The notes under the pieces are model-generated. The model was not told the DNA's origin and made no database searches. It saw nothing but the letters and a program-made list of their open reading frames with translations. From Streptomyces sp. DSM 110735 (GTDB taxonomy: Bacteria > Actinomycetota > Actinomycetes > Streptomycetales > Streptomycetaceae), in NCBI RefSeq assembly GCF_016482685.1, contig NZ_JACYHF010000007.1:62001-126000 (forward strand): a DNA stretch of 64,000 bases, read 5' to 3'. Made by a program: the position numbers and the translations under genes. Positions within the stretch are counted from its first letter, which is position 1. Each line of letters starts with the position of its first letter. Shown here one piece after another: positions 44,917 through 51,689 of this stretch.

Positions 44917-44955
44917 CCGCGGGGGCCGGTCCGTCGGACGGACCGGCCCCCGCGG
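44917..44955. terminator. Bidirectional 17-bp stem-loop after the ABC1 kinase gene
   Basis: Arms 44917-44933 and 44939-44955 (CCGCGGGGGCCGGTCCG and its complement) with loop TCGGA. It lies 8 bp after the kinase stop and 31 bp from the convergent small gene stop. Confidence 0.85.
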
Positions 44956-44986
44956 GGAGAAGGTGTACTGCCTCGGGTGTGCGCGC

Positions 44987-45313
44987 CTACTGCATGACGG
45001 CCATGGCGAGCGCCCGGCGGGCACGCAGCGAGGCGCGCTCCGCCCGGCGCTGCATCCGCCGCGCGGTGGCCAGGCGCACGGCCTGACGCTCCCGCTCGGC
45101 GTCCTGCAGGCGCTCGTGCATATGCGCACGGGCCAGGGCTTCTGGGATGAGTTGCATCTCTCGGGTCCTGTTCTTCTGGCGCGAACCGGTCACGCCGTGG
45201 GTGGTGAGGTCTGAGGTCGCGGAGCGCGTGGGCTCGCTGGTGGACGGCTTCATCGGGGCCTGCTTCATGGGGTCGTGCGTGAGGGGGCGGTCGATCGTTC
45301 CTGGGGTGTTCAT
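44987..45313 (-). CDS. Small basic protein downstream of wblC, function unknown
   Basis: A 108-aa protein. The N-terminal half is Thr/Ser/Pro-rich and probably disordered (MNTPGTIDRPLTHDPMKQ). The C-terminal half is a long charged helix (ARAHMHERLQDAERERQAVR, RRMQRRAERASLRARRALA), consistent with nucleic-acid or ribosome binding. The start overlaps the wblC stop by 4 nt (ATGA), so it is coupled to wblC and presumably induced with it by translation-targeting antibiotics. I do not recognise the family. Confidence 0.75.
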   Translation of the reverse strand: MNTPGTIDRPLTHDPMKQAPMKPSTSEPTRSATSDLTTHGVTGSRQKNRTREMQLIPEALARAHMHERLQDAERERQAVRLATARRMQRRAERASLRARRALAMAVMQ

Positions 45314-45678
45314 GCCGTGACCGGGTTCTTGCGCGGGCGGCCACGGGGCCGCTTGCGGGCCACGACGACCCCCTGGACGAACAGCTCCCCGCCCCAGACG
45401 CCCCAGGGCTCGCGCCGCTCCTTGGCCCCGGCGAGGCATGCCTCGACCAGCGGGCAGGTGCGGCAGAGGGACTTGGCGTACTCCACGTCCGCCGGGGACT
45501 CGGCGAAGAAGACCTCCGGGTCGTAGGACCGGCAGGGTACGGGGGTGCCGAGGCTCTCGATGGCGTCGTCGAGCGCGGTGAGCGCGGTGAGGGGGAACAA
45601 GGTGGTGTCCTCCGTGGGGCCGGGCGGGGGGAGCGTTTGTGAGGGCGGTACGGACGGGGCGTGCGCTTCGAGTTGCAC
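45310..45678 (-). CDS. wblC: WhiB-family transcriptional regulator WblC (WhiB7)
   Basis: A 122-aa [4Fe-4S] protein that binds the principal sigma factor and activates intrinsic antibiotic-resistance genes. Cluster cysteines: C49, C72, C75, C81 (CRTCPLVEAC). The beta-turn EPWGVWGGE and a C-terminal AT-hook RKRPRGRPRK, which reads AT-rich DNA next to the -35, identify WblC/WhiB7. GTG 45678 follows GAGGAAG. It is preceded by a ~600-nt leader with a uORF (45853-46173) and an intrinsic terminator (45795-45829), and by an AT-rich promoter element fit for autoactivation. The downstream small gene is coupled. Confidence 0.96.
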   Translation of the reverse strand: MQLEAHAPSVPPSQTLPPPGPTEDTTLFPLTALTALDDAIESLGTPVPCRSYDPEVFFAESPADVEYAKSLCRTCPLVEACLAGAKERREPWGVWGGELFVQGVVVARKRPRGRPRKNPVTA

Positions 45679-45784
45679 GGGGTGTCTTCCTCGTCTTTTC
45701 GTTTCCGGCCGGTTGACCGGGTGTCGGCTGGGTACCGGGTCGTTCCTTGTCCCGAGGCTCCTTCGCTCCGTCGACCCCGTTCGG

Positions 45785-45829
45785 GGAAAACAGAAGGGCC
45801 GCGGTACCCGGGTGGGGTTCCGCGGCCCT
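45785..45829 (-). terminator. Intrinsic terminator (attenuator) in the wblC leader
   Basis: On the minus strand AGGGCCGCGG (45829-45820) pairs with CCGCGGCCCT (45804-45795). A further ACCC/GGGT pairing extends the stem inside. It is followed by TTCTGTTTTCC, a true U-rich tail, rare in this genome. It lies 24 nt after the uORF stop and 107 nt before the wblC GTG. This position makes it the regulatory terminator for ribosome-mediated attenuation. Confidence 0.85.
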
Positions 45830-45852
45830 GAAGGCGCCGGCCTGATCGACTG

Positions 45853-46173
45853 TCAGGCTGGATCGCTCCAGGGTTCTGGCCCACGGAAGGCCCACATCAG
45901 GTGGTGCTGCGTCGTCTGCTGCTGGAATCCGGCACCGGCCGCGAAGGCATAGGCGTGTGCCTGTGCCTCTACCGCTTCCAGTGCCTTGGTCGGTCGCTCA
46001 TTCCGCTCGCGGACAGGGAGACCCGCGAGGGACAGGGCGGAGGCGGGGCGACCGGCGGGAATGCCGGACACACCGGTGCCCTGGGTAAAGGCGCCGAACA
46101 TGCACAGGGAGACGGTCGAGCGATCGGTCATTTTGGCCGAGCTGCTGAGGATGCTGGTGTTGATGCTGATCAC
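45853..46173 (-). CDS. wblC leader uORF, 106 codons
   Basis: Starts GTG at 46173 with a strong AAGGAGG ribosome site. The product begins with VISINTSILSSS and has no recognised domain; the middle is Ser/Ala/Gly-rich and the end Gln/Thr-rich (GFQQQTTQHHLMWAFRGP). It lies wholly within the wblC leader, and its stop is just before the intrinsic terminator. As reported for actinobacterial whiB7/wblC leaders, slowed or stalled translation of the uORF would change leader folding and let polymerase pass the terminator. Whether the peptide itself acts is unknown. Confidence 0.78.
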   Translation of the reverse strand: MISINTSILSSSAKMTDRSTVSLCMFGAFTQGTGVSGIPAGRPASALSLAGLPVRERNERPTKALEAVEAQAHAYAFAAGAGFQQQTTQHHLMWAFRGPEPWSDPA

Positions 46174-46282
46174 GGGACTCGCCTCCTTTCGGCGCCTTGG
46201 GGGACCAGAGAACCGGTCCGTCGGATAAACAAGTACAGCACGGAATCACAGCCTCCGAGAAGGCCGCCGTTTCCGTGTCTAG

Positions 46283-46323
46283 AACCTATGGGGATTCGCG
46301 GGGCGTGCGCAAACTATTTTTTC
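46283..46323 (-). promoter_or_regulatory. wblC promoter with WblC-type AT-rich element
   Basis: Minus strand: AAAAAATAGTT directly upstream of TTGCGC (-35, 46312-46307), 18 bases, then TAGGTT (-10, 46288-46283). The A-run next to the -35 is the site contacted by the WhiB7 AT-hook at its target promoters. It predicts a start near 46276 and an approximately 600-nt leader. Confidence 0.68.
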
Positions 46324-46342
46324 GACGAGTTCGTATCAGTCG

Positions 46343-48619
46343 TCAACGCGCGTCCTCCGCCGTGTTCTCGGGGTCGTTGCGGGGGTCGGTCGGGTCGTCG
46401 TTCCCCGGCTCCGCGGCGGGTTCGGCGCCCGCGCAGATGGCCAGGACGTCGGCGCCGTAGCGGCGCAGTTTGCGGTCCAGGACGCCGGGGATGCGGGACA
46501 GTTCGGCCGGGGTGTCCGGGCAGGTCTCGGCGATGGCCATCAGGGTGCGGTCGGTGAAGACGCAGAAGTCCGGCTGGCCGCTGAGCCCTGCCTCGACCGA
46601 GCGCCATTCCCTGAGCCGTTCGTACAGCCCCTCGTCCATGTCGGAGGGGCAGTCCTCACAGCGCATCAGCTTCATCTCGCCCGCCTCGGTGAGCGTGCGG
46701 CCGCAGACCCGGCAGCGGGCCGGGGTGCGCTGCGTGCGCCGGGGGACCGCCAGGAGACCGCCGCCGGTGCCGCCGACCGTGCCGCCGATGGCGCCGGTGC
46801 CGCGCTCGATGCCGCCGAGGGCGCCGGTGCCGGTGCGGCCGACGGTGGGGGTGGTGCCGGAGCGCAGCCCGTCGAGGAAGCGGCTGGGCTTGCGGTTCGG
46901 GCGGCCGCCGGGGGCGCGGGAGAGGGACCAGGAGAGGTGGAGCCGTTCGCGCGCGCGGGTGACGCCGACATAGAGGAGACGGCGCTCCTCCTCGATCTGC
47001 TCGTCCGTCTTCGCGTAGGTGATCGGCATCATGCCCTCGGCGACGCCGACCAGGAAGACGGCGTCCCACTCCAGACCCTTGGCCGCGTGCAGGGAGGCGA
47101 GGGTGACGCCCTGGACGGTGGGGGCGTGCTGGGCGCCGGCCCGCTCGTCCAGCTCCGCGACGAAGTCGGAGAGGGCGGCGCCGGGGTGGGCGGCGGCGAA
47201 GTCCTGGGCGAGGTGGGCGAGGGCGGCCAGCGACTCCCAGCGCTCGCGGGTGGCGCCGGAGCCGGCCGGGGGCTGGGCGGTCCAGCCCTCGCCGGAGAGC
47301 ACGGCGCGCACCTGGGAGGGCAGGTCGACGGCCTCGTCGAGCAGGGAGTCGTTGCCGCCGAAGCGGGCGGCGGCGCGCAGCGCGACCCCGGCCCGGCGCA
47401 CCTCGGGACGGTCGAAGAAGCGCTCGGCGCCGCGCAACTGGTAGGGGACTCCGGCGTCCGCGAGGGCCTGCTCGTAGGTCTCGGACTGGGAGTTGGTGCG
47501 GAACAGGATGGCGATCTCGGCGGCGGGGACGCCCGCGTCGATCAGCTCGCGGATGCGGCGGGCGGCGCCCTCGGCCTCGGCGGGCTCGTCGGTGTACTCG
47601 ACGTAGACGGGCTCGGGTCCGGCACCGCGCTGGGAGATCAGTTCCAGGCGGTGGTCGGCGGCGCGGCCGTGGGCCTGGGCGAGCAGTCCGTTGGCCAGGC
47701 GGACGACCTGGGGCGTCGAGCGGTAGTCCCGGACCAGCTTGACGACGGTGGCGCCGGGGTGGCGCTCGCGGAAGTCGAGGAGGTGGTCGGGCGTTGCTCC
47801 CGTGAACGAGTAGATGGTCTGGCTGGCGTCGCCGACGACGCACAGGCTGTCGCGGTCGCCGAGCCACAGCTCAAGCAGGCGCTGCTGGAGGGGGCTGACG
47901 TCCTGGTACTCGTCCACCACGAAGTGCTGGTACTGGGAGCGCACCTGGTCGGCGATGTCGTGCCGGTCCTGGAGCACGGCGACGGTGAGCAGCAGCACGT
48001 CCTCGAAGTCGATGACGGAGCGGGCGCTCTTGAGGTTCTCGTAGGCGGCGTAGAGGTGGGCGATCTCGGCCGGGTCGCGGGGGGTGTCGCGGCCGGACTT
48101 CGCGGCCGCGTACGCGTAGTCGGCGGGGACGGTCTGGGTGACCTTGCACCACTCGATCTCGGCGGTGGCGTCCCGCAGCTCGCTGCGGTCGAGGCGGAGC
48201 CCGCAGGCGACGGCCGCGTCCGCGACGAGCTGGATCTTGCGCTCGACGAGCCGGGGCAGGGAGCCGCCGACCGCCTTCGGCCAGAAGTACTGGAGCTGGC
48301 GCAGGGCGGCGGAGTGGAAGGTGCGCGCCTGCACGCCCTGGGCGCCGAGCTGGCGCAGCCGCCCGCGCATCTCGCCCGCGGCGCGGTTGGTGAAGGTGAC
48401 GGCGAGCACGCTGGAGGGCGGGAGGATGCCCGCGCGCACCCCGTAGGCGATGCGGTGGGTGATGGCGCGGGTCTTGCCGGTGCCCGCTCCGGCCAGGACG
48501 CACACCGGCCCGTGCAGTGCGGTGGCGACCTCGCGCTGCTCGGGGTCGAGCCCTTCCAGCACCGCGTCGGCCGAGTCCGGTGTCCGCGGGAAGAGAGGGG
48601 AGTGCGTTGCTGCTGTCAC
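46343..48619 (-). CDS. uvrD2: SF1 DNA helicase UvrD2 with C-terminal HRDC domain
   Basis: A 758-aa superfamily 1A helicase. Motif I is LAGAGTGKTRAI, motif II VVDEYQDVSPLQ, motif III GDASQTIYSFTGA, and motif VI LLYVGVTRARERL. A Gly/Thr-rich linker (~590-635) joins a four-cysteine zinc motif (CRVCG and CEDC) and an HRDC domain at about 665-735. This layout is the mycobacterial UvrD2 (Rv3198c) type, essential there. GTG 48619 is chosen; the upstream in-frame extension is low-quality. It is divergent from mycoredoxin. Confidence 0.93.
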   Translation of the reverse strand: MTAATHSPLFPRTPDSADAVLEGLDPEQREVATALHGPVCVLAGAGTGKTRAITHRIAYGVRAGILPPSSVLAVTFTNRAAGEMRGRLRQLGAQGVQARTFHSAALRQLQYFWPKAVGGSLPRLVERKIQLVADAAVACGLRLDRSELRDATAEIEWCKVTQTVPADYAYAAAKSGRDTPRDPAEIAHLYAAYENLKSARSVIDFEDVLLLTVAVLQDRHDIADQVRSQYQHFVVDEYQDVSPLQQRLLELWLGDRDSLCVVGDASQTIYSFTGATPDHLLDFRERHPGATVVKLVRDYRSTPQVVRLANGLLAQAHGRAADHRLELISQRGAGPEPVYVEYTDEPAEAEGAARRIRELIDAGVPAAEIAILFRTNSQSETYEQALADAGVPYQLRGAERFFDRPEVRRAGVALRAAARFGGNDSLLDEAVDLPSQVRAVLSGEGWTAQPPAGSGATRERWESLAALAHLAQDFAAAHPGAALSDFVAELDERAGAQHAPTVQGVTLASLHAAKGLEWDAVFLVGVAEGMMPITYAKTDEQIEEERRLLYVGVTRARERLHLSWSLSRAPGGRPNRKPSRFLDGLRSGTTPTVGRTGTGALGGIERGTGAIGGTVGGTGGGLLAVPRRTQRTPARCRVCGRTLTEAGEMKLMRCEDCPSDMDEGLYERLREWRSVEAGLSGQPDFCVFTDRTLMAIAETCPDTPAELSRIPGVLDRKLRRYGADVLAICAGAEPAAEPGNDDPTDPRNDPENTAEDAR

Positions 48620-48742
48620 ACAGCCATGCTGCCAGGTCGCCCGGGACGACCGCGCCCGTTGTCCACAGGCGGGACCCTGCGGTCGTACTAATGCGGCGGG
48701 TGTCACAGCGGCCGCCGCTCCCGCGGTGGCCGTCGCGGCGCG

Positions 48743-48768
48743 GGAATGACGCTCCGCTCTCGCGCGTT
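48743..48768 (+). promoter_or_regulatory. SigR-type promoter of the mycoredoxin gene
   Basis: GGAAT (48743-48747), 18 bases, GTT (48766-48768): exact match to the SigR consensus. The predicted start is near 48775, about 40 nt before the mycoredoxin ATG. Confidence 0.88.
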
Positions 48769-48816
48769 CCCCCACTGCACGACCCCTTCCCGAGCTGCTG
48801 AGGAGCGCGAGAGACC

Positions 48817-49074
48817 ATGCAGGGCACTGTGACGATGTACAGCACGACGTGGTGCGGCTACTGCCGTCGGCTGAAGAGCCAGCTCGACCGCGAGGGCATC
48901 GGTTACACCGAGATCAACATCGAGCAGGACCCGGAGTCCGCCGCGTTCGTGGAGAAGGCCAACGGTGGCAACCAGACGGTGCCGACCGTGCGCGTCGTCC
49001 CCGCCGCCGGTGGCCAGGAGGTCGTGATGACCAACCCGAGCCTCGCCCAGGTGAAGCAGGCGCTCGGCGCCTGA
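48817..49074 (+). CDS. mrx1: Mycoredoxin (mycothiol-dependent glutaredoxin-like protein)
   Basis: An 85-aa thioredoxin-fold oxidoreductase with active site C13-G-Y-C16 (STTWCGYCRRL), followed by TVPTVRVV and the TNPS loop. Mycoredoxins reduce mycothiol mixed disulfides in actinobacteria. GAGGAG precedes the ATG. A SigR promoter lies upstream, placing it in the SigR regulon as known for its orthologues. It converges with nudC over a stem-loop. Confidence 0.95.
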   Translation: MQGTVTMYSTTWCGYCRRLKSQLDREGIGYTEINIEQDPESAAFVEKANGGNQTVPTVRVVPAAGGQEVVMTNPSLAQVKQALGA

Positions 49075-49088
49075 CCTCCGTACATGCC

Positions 49089-49126
49089 AGAACCCCGGCA
49101 GCCCTGCGGCGGGCCACCGGGGTTCT
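49089..49126. terminator. Bidirectional stem-loop between mycoredoxin and nudC
   Basis: AGAACCCCGG (49089-49098) pairs with CCGGGGTTCT (49117-49126), with an inner GCCC/GGGC pairing in the loop. It lies between stops at 49074 and 49143. Confidence 0.82.
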
Positions 49127-49142
49127 CGTATGTCCGCACGCC

Positions 49143-50087
49143 CTAGAACGCGCTCCGCGTCGGGAGCGGCTTGCCGTACCACATCTCGATCAGGCGGGCG
49201 GCGATGGAGATGCCGTAGGGCGGCAGGACCTCGCCGGACTCGAAGGCGGCGCCCAGTTCCTCGCGGGAGAACCAGCGTGCCTCCTCGATCTCCTCGCCGT
49301 CGGCGTCGATCTCGGTGGAGGTGGCGTGGGCGAAGAAGCCGAGCATCAGGCTGGACGGGAACGGCCAGGGCTGGCTGGCGACGTACTCGACGTGGCCGAC
49401 GGTGATGCCCGCCTCCTCGAAGACCTCGCGGCGCACCGACTGCTCGATGGACTCGCCCGGCTCCACGAACCCGGCGAGCGTGGAGAAGCGGCCCTCGGGC
49501 CAGTGGACCTGGCGGCCGAGCAGGATGCGGTCCTGCTCGTCGGTGACGGCCATGATCACCGCCGGGTCGGTGCGCGGGTAGTGCTCGGCGCCGCAGGCGG
49601 GGCAGCGGCGGATGTGCCCGGCGGCGGCGATGACCGTGCGTTCGCCGCAGCGGGAGCAGAAGCGGTGGGTGCGCTGCCAGTTCTCCAGCCCGACCGCGTG
49701 CACCATGAGCCCGGCGTCGCGCGGGGAGAGCAGCAGTCCCGCCTCGCGCAGCCCGGCGGGGCGGGCGGACTGGTCGATGCGGCCGGGCAGCGAGTCCTTC
49801 TGGAGGGCGAAGTAGCTGACGCCGTCCTCGTCCTCGCCGAGGAAATAGCGGTGGGCCTCGGTGAGCGGCGCCTCGAAGGAGGGCGTCATGACGAGTTCGG
49901 TGCGCCCGTCGGGCGTCTCGTCGATGAGGACCTGGCCGCCGGAGACCACGAAGCAGCGGGTGGAGGGGTGGCTCCAGGCTGCCGCGAGCCATGCCTCGTC
50001 GAGCCGGTGGTGGGCGGCGCGGTCGATGCCGCTCGGGGCGGTCAGCGAGATGGGTCGGTCGGCGGTGTGGTCGGTCCAGGTGGTCAC
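49143..50087 (-). CDS. nudC: NAD(+) diphosphatase / NAD-decapping hydrolase NudC
   Basis: A 314-aa Nudix enzyme. A zinc ribbon CSRCG...CPACG is at about 150-180. The Nudix box GFVEPGESIEQSVRREVFEE is at about 215-235 and the NADH-specific SQPWPFPSS at about 250. It hydrolyses NADH and NAD and can remove 5'-NAD caps from RNA. GTG 50087 (VTTWTDHTAD) is chosen; the frame continues upstream through a 12-bp tandem duplication (50119-50142) that is probably non-coding. Mycobacterial nudC (Rv3199c) occupies the same place. Confidence 0.95.
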   Translation of the reverse strand: MTTWTDHTADRPISLTAPSGIDRAAHHRLDEAWLAAAWSHPSTRCFVVSGGQVLIDETPDGRTELVMTPSFEAPLTEAHRYFLGEDEDGVSYFALQKDSLPGRIDQSARPAGLREAGLLLSPRDAGLMVHAVGLENWQRTHRFCSRCGERTVIAAAGHIRRCPACGAEHYPRTDPAVIMAVTDEQDRILLGRQVHWPEGRFSTLAGFVEPGESIEQSVRREVFEEAGITVGHVEYVASQPWPFPSSLMLGFFAHATSTEIDADGEEIEEARWFSREELGAAFESGEVLPPYGISIAARLIEMWYGKPLPTRSAF

Positions 50088-50118
50088 GGGTGCTTCCAAC
50101 TCCCCCAATGGAACGGTT

Positions 50119-50142
50119 CGGTTCGACGGGCGGTTCGACGGG
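50119..50142. repeat. 12-bp perfect tandem duplication upstream of nudC
   Basis: CGGTTCGACGGG occurs at 50119-50130 and again at 50131-50142, 32 bp upstream of the nudC start. It may represent a small duplication in the nudC promoter region. Confidence 0.7.
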
Positions 50143-50241
50143 ACATAGGGCGGAGGGCACCGGCTGGGGTGCGGTGGGGCGGTCGGGGCGTTCCTTCCAG
50201 TGTGCCGGGCGCGGGCGGACGCCCGGTGCCGTGGCCGCCGG

Positions 50242-51642
50242 TCAGGGGGCGTCCCCGTTCTCGGCGAGGTCGCTCCACAGGTAGGCGGTGGTCTCGACGC
50301 CCTTGAGGAGGAGGTCCAGCTCGACCTTCTCGTTCGGGGCGTGCCAGCCGTCGGAGGGGATCGAGATGCCGAGGAAGAGCACCGGGGCGCCGAGGACCTC
50401 CTGGAGGTCGGCGGCGGGTCCCGAACCGCCCTCACGGGTGAAGCGGACCGGACCCTGGAACGCGCGCTCCATGGCGCGTACGACGGAGCGCAGCGCGGGG
50501 TGGTCCAGCGGGGTCAGACACGGGCGGGTGCCGGGGCTGAAGCGGATGTCGAGCTGGATCCCGGCGGGCACCTGGTGGGCGGCCCAGGCGCTGACCGCCT
50601 TCTCGACCTCGCCGAGGTCCTGCCCGGCGACCAGCCGGAAGGACAGCTTCACCAGCGCCGAGGAGGGGATGATCGTCTTGCTGCCCGCGCCCTGGTAGCC
50701 GCCGCCGATGCCGTTGACCTCGGCGGTCGGGCGGGCCCAGATGCGCTCCAGGGTGCTGTAGCCGGTCTCGCCGTGGGTGGCGTGCGACTTGGCGGTGCGC
50801 AGCCAGCGCTCCTCGTCGAAGGGCAGCTCCGCGAACAGCTCGCGCTCGCGGTCGGTCAGCTCCACCACGCCGTCGTAGAAGCCGGGGATCGCCACGCGCC
50901 CCTCGTCGTCGTGGAGGGCGGCGACCAGGCGGGCGACGGCGGTGGCCGGGTTGGGCACGGCGCCGCCGAAGGAGCCGGAGTGGATGTCCTGGTACGGACC
51001 CTCCAGGCGGATCTCGCACTCCGCGAGCCCGCGCATCCCGGTGCAGACGGTGGGGGTGTCGGCGGACCACATGCCGGTGTCGGAGACGATCACGACGTCG
51101 GCGGCGAGCCGGTCGGCGTGCTCCTCGACCAGGGCGCGGAAGTGCGGCGAGCCGGACTCCTCCTCGCCCTCCACGATCAGCTTCAGGTTGACGGCGGGGG
51201 CGGTGCGGCCGGTCGCGGCGAGGTGGGCGCGGAAGCCGAGTGTGTGGAAGAACACCTGACCCTTGTCGTCGGCGGCACCGCGCGCGTACAGCTTTCCGTC
51301 GCGGACGACGGGCTCGAAGGGGTCGCTGTGCCAGCCGTCCTCGCGGGCGGCGGGCTGCACGTCGTGGTGGCCGTAGACCAGGACGGTCGGGGCGCCGGGG
51401 TCGTCGGAGGGCCACTCGGCGTACACCGCCGGGGCGCCGGGGGTCGGCCAGACCTCGGCGACCGGGAAGCCGGTCTCCGTGAGCGCGGCGGCGAGCCAGT
51501 CGGCGCTGCGGCGCACGTCCTCGGCGCGCTCGGGCTGGGCGGAGACCGAGGGGATGCGCAGCCACGCGGCTAGGTCGTCGAGGAAGGCGGCGCGGTGCCG
51601 CTCGATGTACGCGTGGACGGCGCTGTCCGGGGTCTGGCTCAT
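50242..51642 (-). CDS. M20-family dipeptidase/carboxypeptidase
   Basis: A 466-aa zinc aminoacylase/carnosinase-like peptidase. Zinc and catalytic motifs: YGHHDVQPAARED (first His and Asp), ARGAADDKG, and EGEEESGSPH (catalytic Glu pair). The M20 dimerisation lid lies at about 205-320. It is a cytosolic dipeptidase of unknown preference. It lies 47 bp after adnB on the same strand. Confidence 0.93.
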   Translation of the reverse strand: MSQTPDSAVHAYIERHRAAFLDDLAAWLRIPSVSAQPERAEDVRRSADWLAAALTETGFPVAEVWPTPGAPAVYAEWPSDDPGAPTVLVYGHHDVQPAAREDGWHSDPFEPVVRDGKLYARGAADDKGQVFFHTLGFRAHLAATGRTAPAVNLKLIVEGEEESGSPHFRALVEEHADRLAADVVIVSDTGMWSADTPTVCTGMRGLAECEIRLEGPYQDIHSGSFGGAVPNPATAVARLVAALHDDEGRVAIPGFYDGVVELTDRERELFAELPFDEERWLRTAKSHATHGETGYSTLERIWARPTAEVNGIGGGYQGAGSKTIIPSSALVKLSFRLVAGQDLGEVEKAVSAWAAHQVPAGIQLDIRFSPGTRPCLTPLDHPALRSVVRAMERAFQGPVRFTREGGSGPAADLQEVLGAPVLFLGISIPSDGWHAPNEKVELDLLLKGVETTAYLWSDLAENGDAP

Positions 51643-51689
51643 ACGGACGAGCCTATCGGCCCGCGCGGACATCCTCTCCGGGCGGTTCG

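Noticed and set aside
46174..46260. GGAAT on the plus strand followed by GTT as a SigR promoter
   Set aside because: Spacing is 22 bases, outside the accepted 18-19, and no plus-strand gene follows.
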